DNA of 64,000 nucleotides from Streptococcus australis (GTDB taxonomy: Bacteria; Bacillota; Bacilli; Lactobacillales; Streptococcaceae), in NCBI RefSeq assembly GCF_003943615.1, contig NZ_RJPZ01000003.1:87825-151824 (forward strand). Reading direction: 5' to 3'. Positions 17,582 through 26,090 of this stretch are shown here, piece after piece. Each line of letters starts with the position of its first letter. Position 1 is the stretch's first letter. The notes under the pieces were generated by a model. It worked only from the letters and a program-made list of their open reading frames with translations, was not told where the DNA came from and ran no database searches. A program made the position numbers and the translations under genes.

Positions 17582-18344
17582 GGCCAAATACCTTTCTCGC
17601 ATTGTCATAGGTGGCTTGTGCCACCTCTTCACTAGTCATTCCACGAAGCTCTGCGATAAAGTCTACTACATAACGGGTATAAGCTGTTTTATTTTCTCGG
17701 CCACGCTTAGGAACTGGTGCCAGATATGGTGCATCTGTTTCAACCAAGATTTTGTCCAAAGGTAATTCTTTGGCTGCCTCCTGAATGTCTGTCGCTTTTT
17801 TGAAGGTCACCACTCCCGAGAAAGAGATCATCATGCCTAAATCCATAAAGCGTTTGGCATCTTCTAGGCTTCCTGAGAAAGAATGCATGATCCCACCGCG
17901 TGGGCCAACTCCTTCACTCTTGATAATAGCATAGGTATCTTCTAGCGCATCACGCGTGTGAACCACAAATGGTAAGTCTAGTTCCTTAGATAGCTGAATC
18001 TGACGGCGAAAGACCTTTTCTTGAACGTCCTTTGGTGCTGTCATCCAGTGGTAGTCCAGACCGATTTCCCCTAAGGCGACGACTTTGGGATGTTTCAGCC
18101 GTTCCAGTAGATAGGCCTCTACCTCAGGACTATAATCGCCTGCCTCAGTAGGATGCCAACCAAGGGTGAGATAAACTTCTGGGTACTGGTCTGCCAATTC
18201 TATTGCTCGTTCAATGGTTGGTTTGTCAAAGCCAACAACATTATGGGCAATGACTCCCAGCTCTTTTGCTAATTCTAATTCCTCTTGTTCTCTTCCTGCA
18301 AACTCTTCAACGTTGAGGTGAGTATGGGTATCAAAAATCTGCAT
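17574..18344 (-). CDS. tatD: TatD-family metal-dependent DNase
   Basis: A 256-residue TIM-barrel hydrolase with the metal-ligand motifs FDTHTHLN (residues 4-11), ALGEIGLDYHW, PFVVHTRDA, MHSFSGS and VETDAPYLAP. TatD proteins are 3'-5' DNases or exonucleases. It overlaps the start of rnmV. The ATG at 18344 is preceded by AAAGG. The gene is expressed in a run with rnmV, the Imm33 gene and rsmA. Confidence 0.93.
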   Translation of the reverse strand: MQIFDTHTHLNVEEFAGREQEELELAKELGVIAHNVVGFDKPTIERAIELADQYPEVYLTLGWHPTEAGDYSPEVEAYLLERLKHPKVVALGEIGLDYHWMTAPKDVQEKVFRRQIQLSKELDLPFVVHTRDALEDTYAIIKSEGVGPRGGIMHSFSGSLEDAKRFMDLGMMISFSGVVTFKKATDIQEAAKELPLDKILVETDAPYLAPVPKRGRENKTAYTRYVVDFIAELRGMTSEEVAQATYDNARKVFGLD

Positions 18345-18414
18345 ATGAATCCTTTTCTACGATTTTTCTCACTCTATTATAACAGAAAGCATAGCTGAAT
18401 ACACTTTTGGCAAA

Positions 18415-18452
18415 ACAAAAACCAGTAGTCTCGAGTTTCTACTGGTTTTTAG
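18415..18452 (-). terminator. rpmH terminator
   Basis: AAAACCAGTAG / CTACTGGTTTT stem with a 12-base loop, followed on the minus strand by Ts; it ends the rpmH transcript just before tatD. Confidence 0.85.
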
Positions 18453-18465
18453 GTTTTTATCTGAA

Positions 18466-18600
18466 TTACGCAGCCAAAACTTTGCGTCCTTTACGACGAC
18501 GAGCTGCCAATACGCGACGACCGTTTTTAGTTGCCATACGGTGACGGAAACCATGTTTGCGCGCACGACGAAGTTTACTTGGTTGATAAGTACGTTTCAC
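18466..18600 (-). CDS. rpmH: 50S ribosomal protein L34
   Basis: A 44-residue, highly basic protein reading [20 protein letters not shown] and ending [11 protein letters not shown], the complete L34 sequence. Translation starts at a GTG (18600-18598), with AGGAGG eight bases upstream; there is no in-frame ATG at this point. The gene is separated from rnpA-yidC-jag by one unknown gene, whereas in many bacteria rpmH is directly next to rnpA. Confidence 0.96.
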   Translation of the reverse strand: MKRTYQPSKLRRARKHGFRHRMATKNGRRVLAARRRKGRKVLAA

Positions 18601-18746
18601 GATGAATACCTCCTCATAGATTTTGTATTCGTTTAGCCGGCTATAATGTGATCAGTTACTAAACATACTTTACTATTCTATCTGATTCAAGGCTGTTTGT
18701 CAATAGCTATGAAAAATTTGTTGGATCAAGTTCAATGATACCGTAT

Positions 18747-19391
18747 TTATTGGGCATCTCCTTCTATCCTTTGACGAGTTGCTTCATAGTAAGGAAGCAA
18801 GTAGGCCATTCCTTTTTTTAATTCCTCAAGAATAGCATCTCGGCTAGGCGCTTGTGATAGATTTACATCGACTTTTACCAAGACCTTTCGGACCTGGCCA
18901 GCTTCCACACCTTTGAGAAGTCTCAGACGATTGGCTTCTGTCCCTTGAAATCGTTGGCTGACACCTTCTATTTGGGCGAAGTAATAGACTGGCCAAGAAA
19001 CCGGAAGAGTTATAACTTGGTTCTGTTTTTGTAGACTCTCCTCATCCTTCTTGCGTTCAATAAAACTCACTTCCAAGGATACACCAAAATTTTCAGCATC
19101 CCCATAAAGTCGCAAGGCAAACATCGGATCTGTGATTTCTCCCTCTCCTTGAAGGTAGGCCCAAAAATGAGGGCGAAGGATTTGAGCTTGATTCATCCAC
19201 TGACTAGTCCGGTCTTGTTTTAAATGCGGAAAAATCTTCTGAAAATCACTGACCAAATCAGTGAACTCCTTGCGAGCTTCTTGTCCTAACTCGCGATAGG
19301 TCAACATTCGCTCCGCATCCTCTCCCGCTTTAGCAGGGGCTAGGTACTTGATTCCCTGACAATGCAAAAAGTCTCTCATCTTACCATACAT
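18747..19391 (-). CDS. Conserved protein of unknown function
   Basis: A 214-residue soluble protein without signal peptide or membrane segment. It begins MYGKMRDFLHCQGIKYLAPA and contains HFWAYLQGEGEITDPMFALR, LRLYGDAENFGVSLEVSFIE and a C-terminal helix with YLLPYYEATRQRIEG. The mixed alpha/beta pattern may belong to the HI_0552-like group, but I am not sure of this. It lies between jag and rpmH with its own AAAGGA ribosome site and is separated from jag by a terminator. Confidence 0.7.
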   Translation of the reverse strand: MYGKMRDFLHCQGIKYLAPAKAGEDAERMLTYRELGQEARKEFTDLVSDFQKIFPHLKQDRTSQWMNQAQILRPHFWAYLQGEGEITDPMFALRLYGDAENFGVSLEVSFIERKKDEESLQKQNQVITLPVSWPVYYFAQIEGVSQRFQGTEANRLRLLKGVEAGQVRKVLVKVDVNLSQAPSRDAILEELKKGMAYLLPYYEATRQRIEGDAQ

Positions 19392-19414
19392 TCCAATTTT
19401 CCTTTCTCAAACAG

Positions 19415-19453
19415 AAAAGGAGAGACCAAGCTTACACTCCTCTCTCCCTTTTT
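19415..19453 (-). terminator. Terminator of the rnpA-yidC-jag operon
   Basis: Minus strand AAAGGGAGAGA, a loop, then TCTCTCCTTTT. It lies 11 bp after the jag stop codon. Confidence 0.75.
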
Positions 19454-19463
19454 AGACGGTAGA

Positions 19464-20408
19464 TTAGCCTTCAATATCAACGACAACGTAACGATTTGGT
19501 TCTTCCCCTTCTGAATAGCTCGTTACTCCATCCATTTTCGATACGATACGGTGGATGATCTTGCGTTCGCTATTAGACATTGGATCTGTATGTTGTGCTT
19601 GACCTTCTTCTAGAGCACGACTTGCCAATTTTTGCGCATAACTTTGAAGGACTTCTGCACGGTGTTCAACATAATCATTGACGTTGATAGCAATGTAGAA
19701 ATTCTTAGAATACTGATTGTATAGGTAGTTCTGCGCCAACAATTGAAGGGCCTTGAGAACTTTCCCGTGGTAGCCAATCACACGACCCGGCTCATTGGTA
19801 TCAATCTGCATATTGATGGTTCGACGGTTGTAGCTACTTGAAATGCTAGCTTCTACATCCATTTCGTCAATAACTGTTTGAACATAGGAAGTGACATCAG
19901 AAACAACCTTTTCAATGTCATAGCTTTCTTCTACTTCAATGCCCAAGTCAGCAAAATCAGACGTTTGGCGTGACTCAGTATCTTTAAGACTTGAATCGAG
20001 AATCTCCCCATGACCTTGTTCTTCAAGAATGGTTTCAGGAGCCTTTTCATGTTTGAGAATCTCAGCCTTCACTTCTTCCGAAACTTCTTGACCTTCTTCT
20101 TCAACTTTTTTAATCGCAGCTACCACGCGACCCAAATCAACAGTCTCTTCACTGACACTCTTGACTGGTTCGTTTTGAGCATTAATTTCCTCAGGAACTC
20201 CCTTAACAGCTTGTTGATTGGCTTTTGATACTGTAGTTTCTGCAATCGGTTCGATGTCTACCACAGCTGGCTTCTTACCAAAGAGACCGAGGAACCCTTT
20301 CTTTTCGCGAGAAACGACAGTAATATGTGCTTTCATGCGCGGGATATCTAATTCTTTCAAACCATTTTGAATGGCTTCTTCAACATTGACTCCTGTATAT
20401 TGGACCAT
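19464..20408 (-). CDS. khpB: RNA-binding protein Jag/KhpB (EloR)
   Basis: The 314-residue protein has the N-terminal Jag_N domain (MVQYTGVNVEEAIQNGLKEL, GLFGKKPA), an acidic low-complexity linker (residues about 60-160), a KH domain with the GxxG loop RVIGYHGKVLKALQ and a C-terminal R3H domain (SERKIIHRIV). KhpB/EloR binds small RNAs and mRNAs with KhpA and controls cell elongation in pneumococci. It follows yidC by 15 bp in the rnpA-yidC-jag operon. The linker is the variable part; both RNA-binding domains are intact. Confidence 0.94.
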   Translation of the reverse strand: MVQYTGVNVEEAIQNGLKELDIPRMKAHITVVSREKKGFLGLFGKKPAVVDIEPIAETTVSKANQQAVKGVPEEINAQNEPVKSVSEETVDLGRVVAAIKKVEEEGQEVSEEVKAEILKHEKAPETILEEQGHGEILDSSLKDTESRQTSDFADLGIEVEESYDIEKVVSDVTSYVQTVIDEMDVEASISSSYNRRTINMQIDTNEPGRVIGYHGKVLKALQLLAQNYLYNQYSKNFYIAINVNDYVEHRAEVLQSYAQKLASRALEEGQAQHTDPMSNSERKIIHRIVSKMDGVTSYSEGEEPNRYVVVDIEG

Positions 20409-20423
20409 CTGTCGAACTCCTTC

Positions 20424-21239
20424 TTAGTTTTTCTTTTTCAGTGCTTTATTAAATGCACGTCGTTTTTGTTTTTCTAAATCTTTGATTGCCTGTTGCTCTG
20501 CTTCACGCGCCGCAATGATCTTAAATGGATTGTTCAACAGGTAAGTTTGCCCAACTTGGTAGGCATTGGAAACTACCCAGTAGAGAGCAACCCCGCTGGC
20601 TGAGTACATGGCGAAGAAGAAAATCATGACTGGCATTGCATACATCATGGCTGTCATTCCACCATTTTTTTCTGGCATGGCTTTGTTGCTCAACCAGGTA
20701 CTAAAGAAAGTGAAGACGGCTGCCAAAACTGGCAAAATAAAGGTTGGGTCTGTTGCGCTCATATCCAACCAAAGGAAATGACCGACTTTTAGGAATTCTA
20801 CCCGACTCAAAGCTTGGAACAAGGCCATCAAGACTGGCATTTGAATAAACAATGGCAAGAAGGCCGAGGAAGTCTTGACTCCTTTTTCTTTATAGAGGGC
20901 CCGCATTTCCTCTGACATACGAGTGCGACTTTCCAAATCCTTCCCAGGGTATTTAGCCTGGATTTCTTTCACTAGTGGCTGAATCTCCTGCATTTTGCGC
21001 GAGGAGGTCATTTGATATTGGAAAACTGGCAAAAGAATTGTCCGAATCAAGAGAGTGAAGAGGATAATCCCAACTCCGATGTTTCCTCCGATTGAAAGAA
21101 AACGGATAACTTCTGCAAAGAAGTAAACGAATTTTTCCCAAACTCCTGATGATTGGGAAGTCACTTCAGACGTTCCACAGGCAGTTAATAAAAGGAGGGC
21201 TCCTCCTAATAAGCTAGCTACTTTTAGTTTCTTTTTCAC
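20424..21239 (-). CDS. yidC: Membrane protein insertase YidC (YidC1/SpoIIIJ type)
   Basis: Inserts membrane proteins, alone or with Sec. The 271-residue precursor has a lipoprotein signal with lipobox LLTACG (Cys21), then five hydrophobic segments of the 60KD_IMP domain (residues about 35-245), with [14 protein letters not shown] and a basic C-terminal tail rich in Lys and Arg. The position between rnpA and jag marks it as the YidC1 paralogue; streptococci normally have a second copy elsewhere. The ATG at 21239 is four bases after the rnpA stop. Confidence 0.96.
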   Translation of the reverse strand: MKKKLKVASLLGGALLLLTACGTSEVTSQSSGVWEKFVYFFAEVIRFLSIGGNIGVGIILFTLLIRTILLPVFQYQMTSSRKMQEIQPLVKEIQAKYPGKDLESRTRMSEEMRALYKEKGVKTSSAFLPLFIQMPVLMALFQALSRVEFLKVGHFLWLDMSATDPTFILPVLAAVFTFFSTWLSNKAMPEKNGGMTAMMYAMPVMIFFFAMYSASGVALYWVVSNAYQVGQTYLLNNPFKIIAAREAEQQAIKDLEKQKRRAFNKALKKKN

Positions 21240-21243
21240 GTAA

Positions 21244-21585
21244 TTACCTTTCCTGACGATAGACTTGCGCTAATTTTAATACATGGACTAGATTTTTTTC
21301 AACTTGGTCAAAATCCAGCTCTTCAACACCCTTTCGAGCAATCACAACAAAATCATCTGCCACAAGATGATCCTGGTGCTTCATCAAAACATGACGAATC
21401 AAGCGCTTGATTCGGTTGCGTGTCACAGCATTTCCTAGTTTTTTACTAACAGATAAGCCGACACGGAAATGGGGCTGCTCTTGTGGCAAACGGTAGATCA
21501 CAAATTTTCTATTCGCACAATTCACACCACTTTTAAAAATGGCATTGAAATCTTTTTCTCGCTTGACACGATAGCTTTTTCTCAA
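21244..21585 (-). CDS. rnpA: Ribonuclease P protein component
   Basis: Protein subunit of RNase P, which matures tRNA 5' ends. The 113-residue basic protein starts [17 protein letters not shown] and has the RNA-binding motif [12 protein letters not shown] (residues about 57-68). The start is a TTG at 21585 preceded by GGGAG; no better ATG is available. The promoter at 21615-21642 drives rnpA-yidC-jag. Confidence 0.95.
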   Translation of the reverse strand: MRKSYRVKREKDFNAIFKSGVNCANRKFVIYRLPQEQPHFRVGLSVSKKLGNAVTRNRIKRLIRHVLMKHQDHLVADDFVVIARKGVEELDFDQVEKNLVHVLKLAQVYRQER

Positions 21586-21614
21586 ACTCCCACTCCCTCT
21601 TTTAAATTTATTCT

Positions 21615-21642
21615 ATTATACCATAATTTCAAAAAAAACCAA
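21615..21642 (-). promoter_or_regulatory. rnpA promoter
   Basis: Minus strand TTGGTT (21642-21637), 16-bp spacer, TATAAT (21620-21615). The -35 region lies in the downstream arm and T run of the terminator of the preceding gene. Confidence 0.6.
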
Positions 21643-21663
21643 CGACCTTCTGGCCCTTGGTTT
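21630..21663 (-). terminator. Terminator of the CPBP-family gene
   Basis: Minus strand AAACCAAGGGCC-AGAA-GGTCGTTGGTTT followed by Ts. It lies just after the stop codon at 21692. Confidence 0.75.
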
Positions 21664-21691
21664 GAAGCCTCCTCCATTACTGTTAAAACGA

Positions 21692-22387
21692 CTAGGAGAA
21701 GAGTTGCTGGATAGTTGCCAAGATGATGGGTAAGCTATAAATGAAGTTCAGTCCGATATGAGCAAGGATAGGATAATACAAGGAACCCGTCTTTTCATTC
21801 AGTAATCCAAACAGGAGAGAAGGGATCGTATAGATTAAAAAACTCAAGACAGTAAAGGGATGGTGGAGGAATTGAAATCCGCTATAGATGAGGGCAGGCG
21901 CCCATACACTCGCATAGAGGGGCCATTTTTTAAAGTAGGCTTGGACAAGCGCTCCACGGAAGATCAATTCCACTGTCATCGGTCGAATGATGACCACTAG
22001 GACAAAGAGGATGAGAGATCCTAAGGCTTCCAAGGTCACGGGAAAGGAGTGATAAATAGCTAGACGTCCTTTGGTAAAACCACTGAGAAAATAGTCCAGC
22101 CAATAGATTGCACAGCTAGTGAATATAGTGGCATAGACAGCGGGGAGAAATTGTTTCTTCTTTGCCCACTGAAAAACAGTACGTGGACTGTACTTCTTTA
22201 CGAATGAAAAAACCAGCATCAGATAACCTGCCTCTAAAAAGAGAAGGGTCCAAAAATAGCTAAGGGCTTGGCCGACTTGGTTGCTGACTAGCTGGGCTAA
22301 CTCGCGGAATTGCGGCCGCACCAAGATGTAAAAGACCAGCAGTAAAAGTGGATAAAAGAGCTTGGCCTTTGTCTTTAAAAATTTCAT
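21692..22387 (-). CDS. CPBP-family intramembrane protein (degenerate protease motif)
   Basis: A 231-residue protein with seven to eight hydrophobic segments. The C-terminal half has the CPBP (Abi) signature regions in order: RPMTVELIFRGALVQ, SGFQFLHHPF and the final HIGLN. Catalytic family members have EExxxR in motif 1; here it is VELIFR, so the first Glu is replaced by Val, while the second Glu, the Arg and both His motifs remain. Relatives act in bacteriocin self-immunity and membrane proteolysis. The monocistronic unit has its own terminator. Confidence 0.78.
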   Translation of the reverse strand: MKFLKTKAKLFYPLLLLVFYILVRPQFRELAQLVSNQVGQALSYFWTLLFLEAGYLMLVFSFVKKYSPRTVFQWAKKKQFLPAVYATIFTSCAIYWLDYFLSGFTKGRLAIYHSFPVTLEALGSLILFVLVVIIRPMTVELIFRGALVQAYFKKWPLYASVWAPALIYSGFQFLHHPFTVLSFLIYTIPSLLFGLLNEKTGSLYYPILAHIGLNFIYSLPIILATIQQLFS

Positions 22388-22463
22388 ACATTCCTTTCAA
22401 GGGATTAAAAATGATTTATTCATCTTACCATAATCATTCCTAGGATTCAATTAGAAAGTGGAC

Positions 22464-22498
22464 AAAAAAGAGGTCGAGACAGCCGTCTCTAACCTCTA
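22464..22498 (-). terminator. Terminator of the TDT transporter gene
   Basis: AGAGGTTAGAGAC-GGCT-GTCTCGACCTCT stem followed by TTTTTT on the minus strand. Confidence 0.85.
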
Positions 22499-22544
22499 GT
22501 TTCTATTAGAATACAAGCTTATTGTAGGGGGCGTCCGCTTCCTT

Positions 22545-23438
22545 CTACCCTTTTCTGTAAATCATAAAACCCACTAGCACGGACACAAGAATGGCTAGGC
22601 AAAGAATGGTCTCTAACCAAACAAGGGGCCTTAAAAGAGAATTTTGCAATAGGCCTTGGGCCATTTTCAGGGATGTAGCTGTGATGACCGTGGGGAAGGT
22701 TAAGGCTGAAAAGGCTGGTTGGAAGCCCTCTTTTATCATTCTGGGCAGACGCGTTAAAACGAAGAAATAAAAACCTTGAGAGAGACCGATCATGAGGTAT
22801 AAGAGCCAAACCGGTAGACTGGCTCCACCAAGACGGACAAGGGCTGCTAACAGAAGAGAAAAGGGCGCACAATAAATGCCTTCTTGCCCCAATAAGTGGC
22901 TCGGTAAAGGGGTGATTTTCAATCCCTGATAGATCAGTGGGTAAAGAATCAAGGTTAAGACAAAACCAAACCCGAGAGCCAGATAGGCCAACTCAACCAC
23001 TCCTACCACTGGATAGGTCAAGGCTGCCACTGCAATCCCCACATAAAGGACGGTCCAACTAGGGGTGGCATTGGCTCTTGGTTTTGCCAATATATGGGTC
23101 TTGGTAAAGTAGAAAATTAAGCTACAATCTAAAAGGAAAGCAGACCACCAAACTGTCTGGGCAAGTCCTCCAAATGTAGGAAACAGTCGGAGGAGATAAG
23201 TCGATAGAATCATCCCAGCCATGGGAAAGGTCGCCATTCCAGATAGAAGGGCTGGTTCTTGAAGTTCTATCTTGGTTTCTTGCCAGTAGATCAGATGGTG
23301 AAACAAAAAGAAAACCCATAGGATCAAACCCGTCAGACTGAAGAAATGGGCCAGAACTGGGAAGGTATCAGACAGAAGGTTTCCCGCTCCTGCTAAACCT
23401 AATAGACAACCTGAAAATGCTAAAGGAATCTTTTTCAT
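22545..23438 (-). CDS. TehA/TDT-family (SLAC1-like) transporter
   Basis: A 297-residue integral membrane protein with about ten hydrophobic segments covering its whole length. It starts MKKIPLAFSGCLLGLAGAGN, which is typical of the tellurite-resistance/dicarboxylate transporter (TDT) family; the PxAxSGxxxGLAG-like opening and a FPMAG motif support this. The substrate is not predictable; relatives conduct small anions or malate. I use the ATG at 23438, with GGAG six bases upstream, rather than an in-frame TTG 12 bp earlier. Confidence 0.82.
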   Translation of the reverse strand: MKKIPLAFSGCLLGLAGAGNLLSDTFPVLAHFFSLTGLILWVFFLFHHLIYWQETKIELQEPALLSGMATFPMAGMILSTYLLRLFPTFGGLAQTVWWSAFLLDCSLIFYFTKTHILAKPRANATPSWTVLYVGIAVAALTYPVVGVVELAYLALGFGFVLTLILYPLIYQGLKITPLPSHLLGQEGIYCAPFSLLLAALVRLGGASLPVWLLYLMIGLSQGFYFFVLTRLPRMIKEGFQPAFSALTFPTVITATSLKMAQGLLQNSLLRPLVWLETILCLAILVSVLVGFMIYRKG

Positions 23439-23582
23439 CTTGATCTCCAATTATTTTATCGCTTTCAGTATAACATAAAATATCAGGAGGCATCATCAAA
23501 AAAAGAAGTAGATATAAAATCTCCTTCTCATTTTCTTATTTTTAAGCTTTGCTCCATCATTTCATGCACAAGCTTGGTTCTT

Positions 23583-24131
23583 TTACGCGTAGGGCTGCAA
23601 TTCTGGATTGATAGGTGTATTGGCCAAGTTATTGGCATAGTTACAGAGACTAGCCAGACTCACACCTAGGACCACATCCAAAGCATTTTGGTGACTATAA
23701 CCTGCTTCTAAAAATTCAGCTAAGGCCTCATCTCCAACGCGTCCCTTGGTATTGATCACTGCTAGGGTGAATTTAGCCAAGGTATCCAATTTCGGATCTG
23801 TTTCAATCGGAGTACGATTGCGCAGAGCTTGAAGAAGGTCGTCATTCATTTGGATCTGTTTGATCGAAAAAGCTGTATGCCCTGCCACACAGAAGGCACA
23901 ACCGTTGGTCACCGCAGCAGTGATTTGGACAACTTCACGTTCAACTGGTGTCAAACTGTTGCGACGGTTAATCGCACCGACTGTACGATAGGCTTCTAGA
24001 GCTGTCGGCGCATTTGCTAAAAGACCGATGAGATTTGGAATATAGCCGTTATTATCTTTTTGAACAGTTTCAAGAACCTCTTTTACCTCTTCTGGCGCTG
24101 TCTCAACTGTATGAATCTGAAATGTTGTCAT
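23583..24131 (-). CDS. AhpD-like carboxymuconolactone decarboxylase family protein
   Basis: A 182-residue, all-alpha protein with the CMD domain and the redox motif CAFC (Cys78 and Cys81) in the context TNGCAFCVAGHTAF, followed by the second helical half ending NNLANTPINPE. AhpD-like proteins reduce or support peroxiredoxins; the CxxC-x3-H arrangement indicates such a thiol role rather than decarboxylation. It is a single gene with a GAGG site. An inverted repeat (CTTGGTGA / TCACCAAG) lies in its upstream region. Confidence 0.85.
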   Translation of the reverse strand: MTTFQIHTVETAPEEVKEVLETVQKDNNGYIPNLIGLLANAPTALEAYRTVGAINRRNSLTPVEREVVQITAAVTNGCAFCVAGHTAFSIKQIQMNDDLLQALRNRTPIETDPKLDTLAKFTLAVINTKGRVGDEALAEFLEAGYSHQNALDVVLGVSLASLCNYANNLANTPINPELQPYA

Positions 24132-24149
24132 AAATCTACCTCTTTTTCT

Positions 24150-24235
24150 CTTGGTGACACTTAGTCTATCATAGAATAGAAAGCTTGAAAAATATATATT
24201 TCATATACCTTCCATAAAAAATAGTTATCACCAAG
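24150..24235. promoter_or_regulatory. Inverted repeat upstream of the AhpD-like gene
   Basis: CTTGGTGA at 24150-24157 and TCACCAAG at 24228-24235 are perfect 8-bp inverted copies about 70 bp apart. They bracket the likely promoter region of the AhpD-like gene and could be a looping or paired operator. No known regulator consensus is recognised. Confidence 0.3.
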
Positions 24236-24327
24236 AAGAAAAGATTCAGACGTATCGACCCCACTTCTGCTCCCGTTTAAAGTAGCTGTTTCAAGAGAAA
24301 GGTCCTTCTTCTTATTTTCCTATCCTT

Positions 24328-24552
24328 CTAAGCCCGAGCAAGTAGCAGATAGATTAACAAGACTAAGAAAAAGAGGACACTAACGATCAAGGTCGCTAGC
24401 TTCATCCCTCGACGGGCTAGCCAATAATTTGGCTTCCCTAAGTTACTGGTCGCATCTGTTGACAGCGATTGTTGTTGACGAGGTTGAAACATCACCAACA
24501 AAATTAAACTGATCGATAGAAGGAACATCAGCACAACAAATAGCATTTCCAT
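24328..24552 (-). CDS. asp5: Accessory Sec protein Asp5 (SecG-like)
   Basis: A 74-residue protein with two membrane segments (residues about 2-20 and 52-72) and a polar loop between them (QPRQQQSLSTDATSNLGKPN), the SecG layout. Asp5 is the small SecG-like partner of SecY2. The ATG at 24552 begins one base after the asp4 stop, so I use it; a start 69 bp upstream would overlap asp4. It is last gene of the accessory Sec operon. Confidence 0.85.
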   Translation of the reverse strand: MEMLFVVLMFLLSISLILLVMFQPRQQQSLSTDATSNLGKPNYWLARRGMKLATLIVSVLFFLVLLIYLLLARA

Positions 24553-24553
24553 C

Positions 24554-24742
24554 TTATCCTCCAAAAACTCGGAAAAGGGTGAGCAGTACCCCCAACAAGA
24601 TAACGAGACCGATAACAACATTTAAAGTCAGGTTGACTTTTTCCGAGCGGGTTGCTTTTTCTTTTTCCTCGGATCGGCGCTTCAGAGCATTCATTCGTCC
24701 TTCTACTTCTTTATAGAACAAGTCCTTCTTCTGATCAGGCAT
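24554..24742 (-). CDS. asp4: Accessory Sec protein Asp4 (SecE-like)
   Basis: A 62-residue protein with a charged amphipathic N-terminal helix (MPDQKKDLFYKEVEGRMNAL, then a Lys/Glu/Arg-rich run) and a single C-terminal membrane segment (LTLNVVIGLVILLGVLLTLF), the SecE pattern. With Asp5 it completes the SecY2 channel. The ATG at 24742 overlaps the gtfB stop by 8 bp. It lies in its expected place after gtfB. Confidence 0.87.
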   Translation of the reverse strand: MPDQKKDLFYKEVEGRMNALKRRSEEKEKATRSEKVNLTLNVVIGLVILLGVLLTLFRVFGG

Positions 24743-26090
24743 TTCTATCACCTATCCCTTCTTGGAATCTCGAACGGAATACTTCCTGTTCGATCGCATT
24801 AGACTGTGCAATTTGATTTGAAACTGCGTGTCGATAGTTCTCTATTGATTGATAAATTTCTTTAATACGTGCTACGAGTTTGTCTTTTTCTCCTTGCCTA
24901 AAGACATTTTCTTGAGCAAGATAAGGCGGGTCATGTAAGGTCTGTTCAAAGCCAAGGATTAGCTGTTGGTGCTCAAAGGCCTTGCGAACAATCCCTTGTA
25001 CCTCCCCAAAATGATTGATGTCTAGATAGATACTAGATTGGTGGAGGAGCTCCTTGATCCGCTCCTGGCTAATATTCTGATACAGGACCAAATTGGGGTA
25101 GCGGACTAGAGACATGAGCTCTGGAGACATTTCTGTCACTGCAGCAACTCGGAAGGTCACATCCGGTAATTGCTCTAACAAATAAGGTAAGGCTTCAATT
25201 TGATCTGAATTTGTTAATACAAAAGCATCCTTACGAACATCATCTTTGATTACAAAATCATAGATATAGCCAAGAGGGGCAAAAAAGCCCTGCTGCTCTG
25301 GTGATACCAACTGTAGAGCACGGAGATAAGTCTCCCTTTGAGGGATGAAGATCTTCTTCGTCCGTATCTCTGGACTGTTTAGGATGAGTTGCATATTGCC
25401 TGGCAGACTATCCCGTAGTGGCTCTTGCCAAACCAAGACATCCCGGCCTACCAGCCCCATTTTGCCGAGTTGCAAACTCAAAGCAAAAGACTGAGCCAGC
25501 GTATTGAAAAGCACCTGATCTAAAGCAAATCCTCGGTATTGGACATAAAAGACGCAGAAATCTAGTCGATTTTTGAAGATACGCATAGGCTCATGATCCA
25601 GTGTCAAGAGCAGATCACCTGTTTGATGATTTTCTGTCAGGCGTTCAACTTCTTCTTCAAAGTAGGTGGTTAACAAAGGATTGCCCTGACCATCACAACT
25701 GGTTACCGCTATTTTGCGACCATACTGATCATAGCGATCCACTGTCCTTACTTGTCCCTCTTGATTGAACCACTCTACCCGCTCAACAATTCGCTTATGA
25801 GTCGCTCCTTGGTAATAGATACGCGCTTTTTCTTGGCCGTAATAGGAAATCCGGCCACCGGACGCATCTCCAGTGATTTCCCAAAAATCAGGAACTAAAA
25901 TTTCGTTAAAGAAGCGCCCCCGCTTTTCACCTGTCGGTCGACCTAAAAAGTAAAGAAAGGGCGACTCCACTCCATCGGGTAAAAAACCATTTGGTTCCAA
26001 GACAATTGTTGGATGCGTGTAATCTGCTCTTTGTAAAGAATAGAGCAGATCTTGGCTTTCGCGCGAAAACCGATCAAACACATTAAGCAT
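24735..26090 (-). CDS. gtfB: Accessory Sec glycosyltransferase GtfB (chaperone subunit)
   Basis: The 451-residue partner of GtfA in the O-GlcNAc transferase complex that glycosylates serine-rich repeat adhesins in the cytosol. It begins MLNVFDRFSRESQDLLYSLQ and contains PNGFLPDGVESPFLYFLG. GtfB binds the acceptor and partly glycosylated SRR and enables GtfA; it is a degenerate glycosyltransferase. The start overlaps the end of gtfA by 8 bp (coupled), and the gene overlaps asp4 at its 3' end. In S. parasanguinis the equivalents are called Gtf1 (GtfA) and Gtf2 (GtfB). Confidence 0.92.
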   Translation of the reverse strand: MLNVFDRFSRESQDLLYSLQRADYTHPTIVLEPNGFLPDGVESPFLYFLGRPTGEKRGRFFNEILVPDFWEITGDASGGRISYYGQEKARIYYQGATHKRIVERVEWFNQEGQVRTVDRYDQYGRKIAVTSCDGQGNPLLTTYFEEEVERLTENHQTGDLLLTLDHEPMRIFKNRLDFCVFYVQYRGFALDQVLFNTLAQSFALSLQLGKMGLVGRDVLVWQEPLRDSLPGNMQLILNSPEIRTKKIFIPQRETYLRALQLVSPEQQGFFAPLGYIYDFVIKDDVRKDAFVLTNSDQIEALPYLLEQLPDVTFRVAAVTEMSPELMSLVRYPNLVLYQNISQERIKELLHQSSIYLDINHFGEVQGIVRKAFEHQQLILGFEQTLHDPPYLAQENVFRQGEKDKLVARIKEIYQSIENYRHAVSNQIAQSNAIEQEVFRSRFQEGIGDRNA

